A stretch of 64,000 bases of DNA from an uncultured Alistipes sp. (GCF_910580175.1 NZ_CAJTXD010000002.1:248001-312000), one strand, 5' to 3'. Counted from the first letter of the stretch, positions 1 through 9,035 are shown. Numbers and translations are program-made. The notes: generated by a model not told the origin, from the letters alone.

Positions 1-335
1 GCTTCGGGGCCTACGATGAATCGTCCGGCCACGAAATCGAATCCCGCACCTGCGCCCAGCTCGCGACGCCTGGCGTCGTAGTGCATGCCTTCGAGCAGCA
101 CGCTTCGTACGCGGCAGGCGACATAGGGGCCTGCGTGCACCTCGATGCGGGTGCGGCCGGCCGCACGGAACGATCCGACGGCTTTGAAATGCTGGCCGTC
201 ATGTCTTCGCTTCGTACAACTTTTCGAAGCTGTTCCATTATGACATGAAGCGCATCGAGACGGAGACCGCGGCTTATTTCAGCTGGCGGGTAACCGGGAG
301 CCGCCACTTTCGGGCCGGGAGCGGGAGATTCTGCG
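1..335. other. Window-edge region, gene content unresolved
   Basis: No complete gene is convincing here. A minus-strand frame from about 200 down to 1 has GC-rich third positions and no stop, so it could be part of a gene running off the edge, but I see no start codon for it. A plus-strand frame from about 188 to 345 also has gene-like codon use but begins right after a stop. I do not recognise either peptide. A frameshifted or decayed gene, or the tails of two genes, would both fit. Confidence 0.25.
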
Positions 336-393
336 TTTGATTCGATCGAGGCAGTTTACGCCCCGGTGCACGGACTGCTGGGGCCGCGGACGG

Positions 394-1596
394 CTATTTC
401 TGCCCGTAGCGTTTGGCCAAGCCGCCTTCGGCGGTTTCGCGGTAGAGCGAGGGGAGGTTGTGGCCGGTTTCGTTCATTACTTCGACCACCTTGTCGTACG
501 ACACCAGGTGCGAGCCGTCGGAGAGCGTGGCGTAGATGTTGGCGTCGAGCGCCCGGGCGGCCGCTATCGCGTTGCGTTCGATGCAGGGCACCTGCACCAG
601 GCCGCATACGGGGTCGCACGTAAGTCCCAGATGGTGTTCCAGACCCATTTCCGCAGCATATTCGATCTGCGATGGGGTGCCGCCGAAAAGCTGGCAGGCT
701 GCCGCGGCAGCCATTGCACAAGCCACGCCGACTTCGCCTTGGCAGCCGACCTCGGCGCCCGAAATCGAAGAGTGGGTTTTGGCCACGTTGCCGAAAAGCC
801 CCGCTGTTGCCAAGGCCCGCAGGATGCGGATACGCAGGAAGTCGCGCGAGGTGGCCAGGTGGTAGAGCACAGCCGGTACGACGCCGCTCGATCCGCAGGT
901 CGGGGCTGTTACGACCACACCGCCCGAGGCGTTCTCTTCCGAGGTAGCCAGGGCATAGGCATAGATTTTTGCCCGCGAGGAGAGCGAGTCGGAGTAGCTT
1001 TTCGATTTGACGAAGTAGGTCGAGGCCTTGCGGGCCACTTTCAGCCCTCCGGGCAGTACGCCGTCGTTGTTCAGTCCCCGCTGGATGGTTTCGCACATCG
1101 TCGTCCATACCGTATCCAGGTAGTCCCAGATCGCGGGGCCTTCGCAGTCGTTCACATATTCCCAGTAGGTCTTGCCCTCCCGGTAGCACCAGGCTTTGAT
1201 TTCCGAGATCGTCGTCAGCGGATAGATGCTCTGCGGCACCTCCAGACGCGAGGTTTCGTTGGCCAGCGCGCCGCCGCCGATGCTGTATATCGTCCAGGAG
1301 TCCGCCGTCTTGCCGTCGCGCAGGGCTTCGAAAAGCATGCCGTTGGGATGGAATGCCGGTACGACGTCCGGGCGCCATACGATTTGTGTCGGGGCGTGGG
1401 GTTGCAGCGTTGAGAGGATTGCCGTATCGGTCAGGTGCCCCTTGCCTGTGGCAGCCAGCGAGCCGTAGAGCGTCACACGGTATGCCTCGGCGTCGGGGCT
1501 GCGTTTCAGAAAGAGTTCCGCCGCCTTTTTCGGCCCCATCGTGTGGCTGCTCGACGGGCCGTGGCCTATCTTGAAGAGTTCTTTGAGTGATTCCAT
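394..1596 (-). CDS. sdaA: L-serine dehydratase (L-serine ammonia-lyase, single-chain iron-sulfur type)
   Basis: This 400-aa cytoplasmic enzyme would deaminate L-serine to pyruvate and ammonia using a 4Fe-4S cluster. The N-terminus carries the family motif GPSSSHTMGP at about residues 13-22, which anchors the start codon. The C-terminal alpha domain has the conserved cysteines in APTCGSSGVVPA, TCDPVCGLVQVPC and GCQGEVGVACAM. It is one chain with fused beta and alpha domains, as in the E. coli type. The start codon lies only 5 nt behind tRNA-Arg on the same strand, so the mRNA 5' end may be made by tRNA 3' processing (inference). Confidence 0.95.
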   Translation of the reverse strand: MESLKELFKIGHGPSSSHTMGPKKAAELFLKRSPDAEAYRVTLYGSLAATGKGHLTDTAILSTLQPHAPTQIVWRPDVVPAFHPNGMLFEALRDGKTADSWTIYSIGGGALANETSRLEVPQSIYPLTTISEIKAWCYREGKTYWEYVNDCEGPAIWDYLDTVWTTMCETIQRGLNNDGVLPGGLKVARKASTYFVKSKSYSDSLSSRAKIYAYALATSEENASGGVVVTAPTCGSSGVVPAVLYHLATSRDFLRIRILRALATAGLFGNVAKTHSSISGAEVGCQGEVGVACAMAAAAACQLFGGTPSQIEYAAEMGLEHHLGLTCDPVCGLVQVPCIERNAIAAARALDANIYATLSDGSHLVSYDKVVEVMNETGHNLPSLYRETAEGGLAKRYGQK

Positions 1597-1601
1597 GTGT
1601 G

Positions 1602-1673
1602 TAGCTCCACCGCGACTCGAACGCGGATTTAGGGTTTAGGAAACCCTCGTTCTATCCCTTGAACTATGGAGCC
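1602..1673 (-). tRNA. tRNA-Arg (anticodon CCT)
   Basis: The minus strand folds as a cloverleaf. The acceptor is GGCTCCA with TGGAGCT (one G-U pair), followed by a D arm GTTC/GAAC, an anticodon stem AGGGT/ACCCT around the loop TTCCTAA, and a T arm CCGCG/CGCGG with the TTCGAGT loop. The anticodon CCT reads AGG arginine codons. The 3' CCA is not encoded. The sdaA start codon follows after the 5 nt CACAC. Confidence 0.93.
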
Positions 1674-1703
1674 GAAAACGGTGCTCTCGAAAAGAGAGCA
1701 CCG

Positions 1704-1734
1704 CAAAGATACGAATAAGCGAGGGCAAAAGCAA
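1704..1734 (-). promoter_or_regulatory. Bacteroidetes-type promoter of tRNA-Arg/sdaA
   Basis: On the minus strand a TTG (complement of 1732-1734) is followed after exactly 20 nt by TATCTTTG (complement of 1704-1711). This is the TTG-N19-21-TAnnTTTG consensus of the Bacteroidetes primary sigma factor. The promoter sits at the downstream edge of a 73-bp repeat. A perfect inverted repeat, GTGCTCTC/GAGAGCAC (1681-1701), lies between the expected transcription start and the tRNA 5' end. Confidence 0.75.
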
Positions 1735-1850
1735 GCTCGCTTGCATTTTGCCGAGCGAGAGTATCTTGGGAGAAGACAAAGTTCGAATAAGCGAAACTAT
1801 GTGCGCTTGCATTTTGCCGAGCGAGAGTATCTTGGGAGAAGCCAAAGATA
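1704..1850 (-). repeat. Tandem pair of a 73-bp promoter-carrying repeat
   Basis: Two head-to-tail copies (1704-1776 and 1777-1842) share the stretch that reads CTCGCTCGGCAAAATGCAAG on the minus strand. Each copy starts just after one -10-like box and ends in another. From far to near the tRNA these boxes are TATCTTTG (1843-1850), a decayed GAACTTTG (1777-1784) and TATCTTTG (1704-1711). Related single copies lie at 43025-43097 and 49300-49372. No ORF is plausible inside. Confidence 0.8.
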
Positions 1851-1928
1851 CGAAAATTCGAGTGCAGAAGCACGCGTTGGTTCGATTATGCCGGAACGAA
1901 CTGTTTGCGGCACTTGCTTGGGCGTTTT

Positions 1929-3446
1929 TTAGAAGCTGAAACCTACGCCGATCGAAAATACGTTTGCGTGGAGTTTGTAGTTGCCCGAGAATACTTCGGT
2001 AAGTTGCGTCGGGTTGCCATATTGGTAGAGCGGATACGAGCCGCTGCGTTCCGGATCGGCCGACGATACGTAGCAGTAGGCCAAGTCGATCGACATGAAC
2101 TTCGCAGGACGGAACGAGAGGCCGGCCGTGTAGGAGACCTTGGTCATCGAGGGCGTCTCGGGATTCAGATAGTTGCTGTCTACCGGACTTTCGTCCACAT
2201 ACATGCCCATGCGGGCCGTCAGCCAGTCGGTAGCCCGATATTGACCGCCGAAGCGGAACGCCAGCGTGTTGGAGTAGTTTTTTACCGAGTAGATCGGCGC
2301 GATGCCCAGTTCCGTTTCGTTGAACTCCACGTTCAGTGCCTTGTAGGCGCTCCAGCCGTTCCATTGCAAGTCGACGGCCAGTTCCCATTTCGGCGTCGGG
2401 CGGAACGACACGCCCCACGTTACCACGGTCGGGAGCGGCAGTTCGGCGTTGAACGTGCCGCGGTCCAGCCCCGGGATCACTTCGGGCTTGCCGGTCATCT
2501 TCATCAGGTTGTTGAGCAGCAGCAGGTATTGTTGAGCTTCGGGCGATGCGTAGTTCAGTGCGGCATGGCCTTTGCCCACTTTCATGTTCATGCGCGAACG
2601 CCACGTCATGCCCACCGACCATTCATCTGTAATGTCCCACAGAATACCGGCGTTGACGCCTATGGCTACGTTGGCGTTGCCTTGCAGTTTGGCTGAGACG
2701 ATCGCCTGGTTCTCGAAATGCGATGCGAAGTATGCGGCGCCTGCTCCGGCCTGATCGGCATAGCCTTGCAGCATTGCGATCTTGGCGGCCGTTTCCGGGG
2801 TTTGGGGCAGTTGCTGCAACTGGGCGATCTGGCCTTGAAGTTGTGTAGCAGCCAGTTGCATGCCTCCTGCTATGGTCTGATTGCCCGTGGCTATGGGCAG
2901 CATCGAACGCGAGAGGTCGAAATCGCCCCACGTAATCATCAGTCCTGCACCGATCGAGAGGCGATCGCATATCTTGAACGACACGGTCGGTTGTACCGTG
3001 TAGGCTTTCAGATTGATCTGCTGTACCAGGTGGGCGCCCGACCAGTCGTTGCCCCAGTTCATCGACGAGCCGTAGGGAGTGAAGAAGCCTACGCCTATCG
3101 AGAGTCGGTCGATGGGTTTGTAGTTTATATATAGGTGCAGCGGCGTCGATAATTTGTTGTCGGATTTTTCGATCGGGCCTTCCGTATAGCCGTTGGCCAG
3201 CGTGGGCAGCGAACGATAGCGGACGTTCGAGAAAATACCTGTGAATCCGGCCGATATGTCGAATTGCGAACTTTGGAACGATGTTGCCGCCGGATTGAAG
3301 AACACCGATTCCGAGTTCAGTTTCATGGCCGTACCCACATGTCCCATTCCGGTTTGCTTGGCCGACATATTGTTGACTTGATAGCCTTCGGCAAAAGCGT
3401 GTCCCAGCGTAGCCGTTGCGATCACCAAGAATAAAAATTTTTTCAT
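1929..3446 (-). CDS. OmpP1/FadL-family outer-membrane transport protein
   Basis: This 505-aa protein has a signal peptide ending near residue 19 (GHAFA/EGYQ). The N-terminal segment EGYQVNNMSAKQTGMGHVGTA and the following NSESVFFNPAATS match the FadL/TodX plug region, where the NPA motif is conserved. The rest is aromatic-rich amphipathic beta-strand sequence ending in IGVGFSF, as expected for an outer-membrane barrel. The family carries long-chain fatty acids or other hydrophobic compounds across the outer membrane. The substrate cannot be told from sequence. It is a single gene with its own promoter. Confidence 0.9.
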   Translation of the reverse strand: MKKFLFLVIATATLGHAFAEGYQVNNMSAKQTGMGHVGTAMKLNSESVFFNPAATSFQSSQFDISAGFTGIFSNVRYRSLPTLANGYTEGPIEKSDNKLSTPLHLYINYKPIDRLSIGVGFFTPYGSSMNWGNDWSGAHLVQQINLKAYTVQPTVSFKICDRLSIGAGLMITWGDFDLSRSMLPIATGNQTIAGGMQLAATQLQGQIAQLQQLPQTPETAAKIAMLQGYADQAGAGAAYFASHFENQAIVSAKLQGNANVAIGVNAGILWDITDEWSVGMTWRSRMNMKVGKGHAALNYASPEAQQYLLLLNNLMKMTGKPEVIPGLDRGTFNAELPLPTVVTWGVSFRPTPKWELAVDLQWNGWSAYKALNVEFNETELGIAPIYSVKNYSNTLAFRFGGQYRATDWLTARMGMYVDESPVDSNYLNPETPSMTKVSYTAGLSFRPAKFMSIDLAYCYVSSADPERSGSYPLYQYGNPTQLTEVFSGNYKLHANVFSIGVGFSF

Positions 3447-3504
3447 AATATAAATTAAAAGATTGGTTAATGTTCGCCCTGTTCTCGGGGCGTGAAATCG
3501 GGGG

Positions 3505-3535
3505 CAAAAGTAGAAAAACTATTCTGGCTCCCCAA
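3505..3535 (-). promoter_or_regulatory. Promoter of the FadL-like gene
   Basis: On the minus strand TTG (complement of 3533-3535), a 20-nt spacer and TACTTTTG (complement of 3505-3512) match the Bacteroidetes consensus. The start codon lies about 60 nt downstream. Confidence 0.65.
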
Positions 3536-3750
3536 ATATTTTTGGCCTAATTTGCCTGAAAAATATACTAAAAAGCGTTAATCTTATCGCGAACGATCCG
3601 ATCTTCGATTGTAAAAAACAATTTTTTTTCGCTCTTTTTTGGGGTAAAATCGACCCGTTTTTGATCCCTGTTTTCAATCACTTAATCGATTAAATAATTA
3701 TAATATTACGTAGGAAAATTTATGATCATTGAAAAAAAATTCCTTATTAT

Positions 3751-3782
3751 TTGCATGGGGGGGGGATTTTTTTATATATTTG
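3751..3782 (+). promoter_or_regulatory. Pilus-operon promoter with G9 tract in the spacer (candidate phase switch)
   Basis: TTG at 3751-3753 and TATATTTG at 3775-3782 are separated by 21 nt. Nine consecutive G residues (3757-3765) and a run of T residues fill most of that spacer. Both boxes fit the consensus. Loss or gain of a single G during replication would change the box spacing and hence the promoter strength, as in known homopolymer-controlled surface genes. The whole pilus operon lies downstream in the same direction. Confidence 0.75.
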
Positions 3783-4189
3783 CGGCGTGAATGCTATTGA
3801 ATGGGCATCGGTTTTTGATTATATCCGTTGTTTCGGGGGTTGTTTTTAAGCCGAAGCGGATATTTCGATTCTTGTTGAATAACTGCTTTCCGAATTTTTG
3901 CGGTCGGAAAGGGTGCAGGATCGGGTCGAATCGATGGTTGCATGCTGGGACGTCGATCGGGGCTTGGAGTAGTTTGCGATCCCCTTGTTGTCTGCTTTGG
4001 AGAAATGGGCGGAGTTCGTAAAAAAAACGGCGTCGCAGCGATGTGAAAAGGAAAATATCTGCAAAACGGATTGGGTTTTGCAGCGTCGCACGGCTGGCGG
4101 ACAGCGCGTTTGTCGGGGTGCGCAGACTGAATTTGGAAACAAGATTTGTTCGGACACGATCCGGATCTATAAGTTAAGATTGAGCAAGT
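3783..4189 (+). other. Long 5' leader of the pilus operon, no convincing gene
   Basis: About 400 nt separate the G9 promoter from the first pilus-operon gene. Short open frames exist on both strands (for example 3791-4021 plus and 3846-4157 minus), but none resembles a known protein. I see no recognisable riboswitch. It may be an untranslated regulatory leader. Confidence 0.4.
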
Positions 4190-5749
4190 ATGAATACAGT
4201 TGACACTCTTGGACTTCGCCGGTTTTTGCCGGTCTTCTTATGCGTTTTGTTCGTTTCCTCGGCCTTGCATGCCGGTGAAATGCCTGCGCCGCCGGCCGCC
4301 GGGTCGCAATTGTCGATTACCGATTCGACTTATCGTCACGTCATTACCGAGGGTTCCAAGAGTTTGAGCTGCTACCTGAACTATCCGCAGGGCAGCGCTA
4401 AAGTCTTGCCTGAATTCGGCAACAACCAGCAGGAGCTGGACAAGCTCGACCAGTTCATCCGTCAGGTGTTCCGCGATAGTCTCATCTACGTGGACTCGAT
4501 CCGTTTGACGGGTTATTGCTCGATCGAGGGTTCCTATGGAGTCAACGAGCGTTTGGCGAAGACCCGCGCCGTCGGGTTCAAGAACTACCTCGACAACGAA
4601 TATGCGCTTTCCAGCCATTATCCCGTGCGGGTCAACTGGATCGCCGAGGACTGGACGGAGTTGCGCAAACTCGTGGCCGCTTCGCACATGGCCCATCGCG
4701 ACGAGGTGCTTTACCTGATCGACCATGTGGGCATCTTCGCCGGTCGCGAGAGGAAGTTGATGGATTTGGACAAGGGTGTCCCCTACAAATATATGCTCAA
4801 GGAGTTCTTCCCTGCTTTGCGTCGTGTGGAGATTACCGTCAACTACGACTTGCATCGAATCATCGAGGAGAAGTTGCACCGCAAGCTTACCAAGGAGGAG
4901 TTCGAGGCCGAGTTGGCCAAGGAGCGTGCCGAGGCTGAAGCCGAGGAGCGCCGTCTGGCCGAGTTGGCGCGCATGGAGGAGTCCGCCCGCCTGGAGGCCG
5001 AGCGTGAGGCCCGCGAGGCTGTCCGTCTGGAGGCTTTGCGTCGTGCCGAGGAGGAAGCCCGCTTGCAGGCCCAGCGCCGTGCCGAGGAGGAAGCCCGTCT
5101 GGAGGCTCAGCGCCGTGCCGAGGAGGAAGCTCGTCTGGAAGCCGAGCGTCAGGCTCAACAGGCCGCCAAGTTGCAGCGCAAGGAGAAGCGCAAGATGAAG
5201 CCCATCGTTGCTTTCAAGACCGATTTCGTGGCTTGGGCCGGCGTGCTGCCCGATTTTTCGCGCACGACGTTCATGCCCAACCTCGAAGCCGAGTTCTATT
5301 TTGCCAAGCGTTGGTCGGTCGGCGTTTCGGGACTTTATGCCAACTGGGATTATAAAAGTAAAAAACAGTTTTGGGGATATACCGCTTATAGCATCGAGCC
5401 GCGTTTGTGGTTCAAGGGCGACGGGTTGTTCCGCAATTTCTATATGGGGCTCTACGGTCAGATCGGCGACTTCAACAAGCAGATCGATCGTGACGATGCT
5501 TCCACGACGTTGACCAACTACACCGGCGATTATTGGAGCGCCGGTCTGTCCGTCGGTTACATGTTGGCGCTTTCGCGCCATTGGTGCCTGGAATTGAGTG
5601 TGCGGGGCGGTTATCGTAGCGCCAAATATGATATCTACGACCGCGAGTTGCCCAATTATTATTGGAGCGGTTCGGGCGAGAAGAACGAGTTTGCGTTGAC
5701 CGGATTGCGCTTCAATCTGGTGTATCGCATCGGACGGGGACGACGATAG
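4190..5749 (+). CDS. Outer-membrane protein with OmpA-like N-domain, coiled coil and DUF3575 barrel
   Basis: This is the first gene of the pilus operon (519 aa). A signal peptide ends near residue 28 (SSALHA). Residues about 60-215 contain an OmpA-like peptidoglycan-associated fold (RLTGYCSIEGSYGVNERLAKTRAV). Residues about 225-340 are a heptad-rich coiled coil with tandem RRAEEEARLEAQ repeats. From about residue 345 the sequence is a DUF3575-type beta-barrel (ending NLVYRIGRGRR). DUF3575/OmpA-like proteins recur at the head of Bacteroidales fimbrial loci. A role as outer-membrane platform or regulator of the pilus is inferred from that context. Confidence 0.75.
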   Translation: MNTVDTLGLRRFLPVFLCVLFVSSALHAGEMPAPPAAGSQLSITDSTYRHVITEGSKSLSCYLNYPQGSAKVLPEFGNNQQELDKLDQFIRQVFRDSLIYVDSIRLTGYCSIEGSYGVNERLAKTRAVGFKNYLDNEYALSSHYPVRVNWIAEDWTELRKLVAASHMAHRDEVLYLIDHVGIFAGRERKLMDLDKGVPYKYMLKEFFPALRRVEITVNYDLHRIIEEKLHRKLTKEEFEAELAKERAEAEAEERRLAELARMEESARLEAEREAREAVRLEALRRAEEEARLQAQRRAEEEARLEAQRRAEEEARLEAERQAQQAAKLQRKEKRKMKPIVAFKTDFVAWAGVLPDFSRTTFMPNLEAEFYFAKRWSVGVSGLYANWDYKSKKQFWGYTAYSIEPRLWFKGDGLFRNFYMGLYGQIGDFNKQIDRDDASTTLTNYTGDYWSAGLSVGYMLALSRHWCLELSVRGGYRSAKYDIYDRELPNYYWSGSGEKNEFALTGLRFNLVYRIGRGRR

Positions 5750-5868
5750 CGGTTTTTTCCGCGGGTCTTCTGCGTCCGGTAGTGCGAGATGTGCTTTTTG
5801 CAGGTCTCGGATGCCGTTCGGCAGGGTTTTCGTTCGGCAAAGGGTAGGAAATAAAAGTCCTATGTAAT

Positions 5869-6795
5869 ATGAAAGGGAAATTAACATATGTATTGACTTG
5901 CGGTTTGCTCCTGGCAGCGTTGGCAGGCGGCAGCTGCGTCAAGCAAGGTTTGGATCTCCGCGAGCAGGTGGGATACGTGCGTATCGACTTGCAGTGGGAG
6001 AACGGTAGCGTGCCCGAGGGCAGCGAATTTTACTTTTATAACGAGAACGGCGAACGCGTGCATTCTTGCATATGTGCAGCCGAGGGATTCCGCGGAACGT
6101 TGCCCATAGGCAAGTACAAGATCATCGTCTGGAATACCGATGCCGAAAATCTCGAATTGTTCGGCATGGATAATTACGCTTCTGCCGTGGTGCGCGTCAC
6201 GGCTGACGAAACGGCTGCCAACAGAGACGGAGGCTATATCGCGCAGCCCGACAATCTCTTGTTGGCCAGTGCGTTCAATGAGGCCGAGTTCATGGAGGTG
6301 CCTTACCGCGATTCGGTCATTATGTCCGCTTCGCCCAAGGGATTGGTCAAAAAGGTGCATTTGGTATTCAAGGTCGACAACGCCGCTGCGGTAAAGTTGG
6401 TCTCGGGTTCGTTGTCCGGTGTTTCTTCGGGAGTGCAGTGTTCGTCCGTTTCGTGCACCAACGATCCCCGGAGCGTCAATTTTGCGATCAAGCAGGAGAA
6501 TTTCAGCCAGACTTACGATTATTCTGCCGACATCTCCGTCCTTGATTTGGTGTTGCCTGCCGGCGGGGTATCCGGTTCGCATGTCTTGACGCTGGATGCC
6601 GTGGTCGATGGGGTTACCTATCACATGAATATCGACTTGACCGGCACGATCGACGATTTGCTGAAAGGCGAGTGGAACGGCACTATTCCCATCGAGATTT
6701 CTTTGGAGGTCGAGTTGAAGTCGATCGACGGCATTCTCTCTGCGGAGGTCAAGCCGTGGGATAATACGGGTACCGGAGGCGGTGAAATCATGTAA
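5869..6795 (+). CDS. DUF5119/Mfa2-like fimbrial anchor lipoprotein
   Basis: This 308-aa protein has a lipoprotein signal with the lipidated cysteine at about residue 23 (LAGGSCVKQ). The body contains the pattern FYFYNENGERV, LPIGKYKIIVWN and AQPDNLLLAS seen in DUF5119/FimB-Mfa2 family proteins. These anchor and cap type V pili at the outer membrane. It ends with the sequence KPWDNTGTGGGEIM, where typical fimbrillins have W..GG. It is placed second in the operon, between the barrel protein and the fimbrillins. The DUF assignment is from recall of the family, not a search. Confidence 0.7.
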   Translation: MKGKLTYVLTCGLLLAALAGGSCVKQGLDLREQVGYVRIDLQWENGSVPEGSEFYFYNENGERVHSCICAAEGFRGTLPIGKYKIIVWNTDAENLELFGMDNYASAVVRVTADETAANRDGGYIAQPDNLLLASAFNEAEFMEVPYRDSVIMSASPKGLVKKVHLVFKVDNAAAVKLVSGSLSGVSSGVQCSSVSCTNDPRSVNFAIKQENFSQTYDYSADISVLDLVLPAGGVSGSHVLTLDAVVDGVTYHMNIDLTGTIDDLLKGEWNGTIPIEISLEVELKSIDGILSAEVKPWDNTGTGGGEIM

Positions 6796-6838
6796 TCGCC
6801 GGGTCCGATTTTTGAAGTTGTAAATATTTTCTTGCGAT

Positions 6839-7828
6839 ATGTTGAGAAACGTTTTATTTTCTTTAGCGATATGCTGTTTGTTCGGCGCTTGTTCGATCAA
6901 ACAGGATATGGACATGCGTCCCGACGGGGTTATTACCCTCGGTGTGGGAGGTGTCTCCTCTACGCGTTCTTCCGTCAACGATATGGCCGGTCTCGCTGCT
7001 GTGGGTAACAAGATCGGTATCATCGGTGTTCCGACTTCCGGCAGCCAGTTCGCACTCGGCAATGCCCAGTGGGACGCTCCGCTCGTCATGGACAACGTTT
7101 GTACGACAGCGGTCGATGCAGCAACCGGTGCCATGTCGTGGGCTGGCGTATATTACTATCCGTTGGCAAAAGATAGTTACATCCAGTTTTGCGCATACCA
7201 TCCTTTTGCCGCCACCGGTACTTCGGGTGCCGATTATTTGGCTGCACCCGCTGCCGGACAGGCTCCTGTTCTGCATTTCACTTTGACCGGAGGCGAAGAC
7301 CTCATGTTCGCCAAGCCCGTTGTCGGCAGCAGTTCTGCTTCGCCCGGCAAATTGAGCTTCGAGCATGCGCTCACGCAGTTGCAGTTCGCCTTGGTCGATG
7401 AGTACGGCGCTTATGCCGATGCTACGCTCGAGAGCATTACCGTCTTGGGTGTCAACGCTTCCGGTGCGATGAACGTCGAGACCGGCGAGTTGGGCGATTG
7501 GGGCGGCAGCACCGATCTGGCGTTGTCCGGATTCTCGCCCGTGCCGATTACCCGTTCCAGCAGTGCGGCTCCGCAGTTGCTCGACGGCGAGTTGATGTTG
7601 CAGCCCGGAGCCAAGAGCTTTACCCTTCGGGTCGTCACTTCGCGCGCCACTTTCGACAATGTGGTCATTCGTCCGACCTCGACGGTCGACGGACAGAAGG
7701 AGACGACTTTTGTCGCCGGACGTTCCTACTTGGTTACCTTGACTTTCAAGCAGCGTCTGGAGATCGAGTCCGGAGCTACGGTCGTGCCTTGGGTGCTCGG
7801 CGGTACGGGCGAGGGGATCGTGCAGTAG
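6839..7828 (+). CDS. Fimbrillin family lipoprotein (Mfa-like)
   Basis: This 329-aa protein has a lipobox cysteine near residue 18 (LFGACS). The N-terminal TRSSVND segment carries an arginine of the kind cleaved during type V pilin maturation. Typical fimbrillin features follow: VYYYPLAKDSYIQFCAYHPF, EDLMFAKPV, LSFEHALTQLQFAL and a C-terminal VVPWVLGGTGEG. In the family, lipoprotein precursors are exported, cleaved after arginine and polymerised by donor-strand exchange. It lies 43 nt behind the anchor gene. Whether it is a major or minor subunit is unknown. Confidence 0.85.
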   Translation: MLRNVLFSLAICCLFGACSIKQDMDMRPDGVITLGVGGVSSTRSSVNDMAGLAAVGNKIGIIGVPTSGSQFALGNAQWDAPLVMDNVCTTAVDAATGAMSWAGVYYYPLAKDSYIQFCAYHPFAATGTSGADYLAAPAAGQAPVLHFTLTGGEDLMFAKPVVGSSSASPGKLSFEHALTQLQFALVDEYGAYADATLESITVLGVNASGAMNVETGELGDWGGSTDLALSGFSPVPITRSSSAAPQLLDGELMLQPGAKSFTLRVVTSRATFDNVVIRPTSTVDGQKETTFVAGRSYLVTLTFKQRLEIESGATVVPWVLGGTGEGIVQ

Positions 7829-7906
7829 TTTCTGTGTTTGAAAACCTTATAATTTCATATATAATTCGAAAATCAAAACTTCAATTCACTTTTAATTTTT
7901 TCTACA

Positions 7907-8983
7907 ATGAAACAGTTATTTTTCTCTCTGCTTGCCGTAGCAGCTATGGCAAGCTGTTCCAAGAGCGAATTGGCTATTCGTCCCGAGGCTGTCAGCGACG
8001 TGGAGATCATGGCCAAGTCGAATGCTTTGAGCATCGACGCTGACGCTTCGTCCCGCGCTCCGTTCGAGGGTACGATCGATAACACGAATGGCAATTCGTT
8101 GACCGCTCAGGTGCTCGCTTCGAAGACGTCGGGTAACTATTCGACGCTTTACAACGATCCCAACGCTACGCCGGCCATGTCCGACAAGATGATCTTCAAC
8201 GACAACGGCACCACGGAGGTCGGTTTCGACACCAAGCCGGCTTACTTCCCCGCCGATGGCAGCAAGATCTATCTGATGGGTTTCTATCCTTACACCGGTT
8301 GGACGAAGCGTCAGAACGACGATAACAACGATTGCCATACCTTCACGATTACCGGTAAGGAAGACCTCATGGTCGCTGCCGAGAAGGGTACCGACAAGGC
8401 CGAGGCTCAAAATGGCACCTTCCCCACGCTGGAGTTCAAGCACTTGTTGACCAAGTTGGACATCACGCTGGTGGCTGAAGACCAGGCTGCCATCGATGCT
8501 TGGGGTGCTGTGACGGACATCTACCTGTCCAAGGCGCTCAATGCCAATATCAAGGATCGTGTTTGGGTAAAATATGCTGATGCTACCGTTGATTTCACGG
8601 TATTGAACGTGCCCACCGATTCGCTCACTTGCTACATGATGGATGCTACTTCCGGTACTGCCACGGCTACGGATAACGCTTTCTCCAAGCAGTCCGTTGC
8701 TTTGACCACGACCGCTGCTCATGCCGCTTACGTTCTCGCTACTCCGGTTGTTGCTACCGGTACGAACGACTACACCCTGGGCGTGATGACGGCCAACCAC
8801 ACCGAGCCGTTCATGGTAAAGGTTAATTTGAAGGACATCGCCAACGCGACGCAGGCATTTACGGGCGACACGGCCGGTAAGGCTTTCGCTGTGACTTTGA
8901 CTTTCAAGGCTACGCAGATCGAGGCTAAGGCTACCGTTACCGAGTGGGTTGACGGCGGTACGGCTGACGAGGAGATCCAGTAA
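7907..8983 (+). CDS. Fimbrillin family protein, candidate major pilin
   Basis: This 358-aa lipoprotein precursor (MASCSKSE, cysteine at 17) has the fimbrillin core. Key parts are AYFPADGSKIYLMGFYPYTGW, KEDLMVAAEK, FPTLEFKHLLTKLDI and the C-terminal VTEWVDGGTADEEIQ. A possible maturation arginine lies in DASSRAPFEG. Codons are strongly biased towards a few preferred triplets, and two strong hairpins follow the gene. Both suggest abundant expression, so this may be the shaft subunit (inference). It is similar in layout to the next gene. Confidence 0.8.
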   Translation: MKQLFFSLLAVAAMASCSKSELAIRPEAVSDVEIMAKSNALSIDADASSRAPFEGTIDNTNGNSLTAQVLASKTSGNYSTLYNDPNATPAMSDKMIFNDNGTTEVGFDTKPAYFPADGSKIYLMGFYPYTGWTKRQNDDNNDCHTFTITGKEDLMVAAEKGTDKAEAQNGTFPTLEFKHLLTKLDITLVAEDQAAIDAWGAVTDIYLSKALNANIKDRVWVKYADATVDFTVLNVPTDSLTCYMMDATSGTATATDNAFSKQSVALTTTAAHAAYVLATPVVATGTNDYTLGVMTANHTEPFMVKVNLKDIANATQAFTGDTAGKAFAVTLTFKATQIEAKATVTEWVDGGTADEEIQ

Positions 8984-8993
8984 GACTTTTTCA

Positions 8994-9026
8994 CTCCTCT
9001 CCGGCGGTTCGGCCGGCGGAGAGGAG
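8994..9026 (+). terminator. Hairpin after the candidate major pilin gene
   Basis: CTCCTCTCC (8994-9002) pairs perfectly with GGAGAGGAG (9018-9026), with further pairing possible inside. It is followed by ATGTTTTGG, with no strong T run. A partial terminator or an mRNA 3'-stabilising element between pilin genes is more likely than full termination. Confidence 0.55.
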
Positions 9027-9035
9027 ATGTTTTGG

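Noticed and set aside
1666..1932. Small ORF in the tandem repeat region near tRNA-Arg
   Set aside because: Its sequence is a translation of the 73-bp promoter repeat. The same peptide pieces appear wherever the repeat occurs.
4238..5887. 549-aa minus-strand ORF opposite the first pilus gene
   Set aside because: It is a shadow of the coiled-coil repeat region. The plus strand has the signal peptide, OmpA-like domain and barrel.
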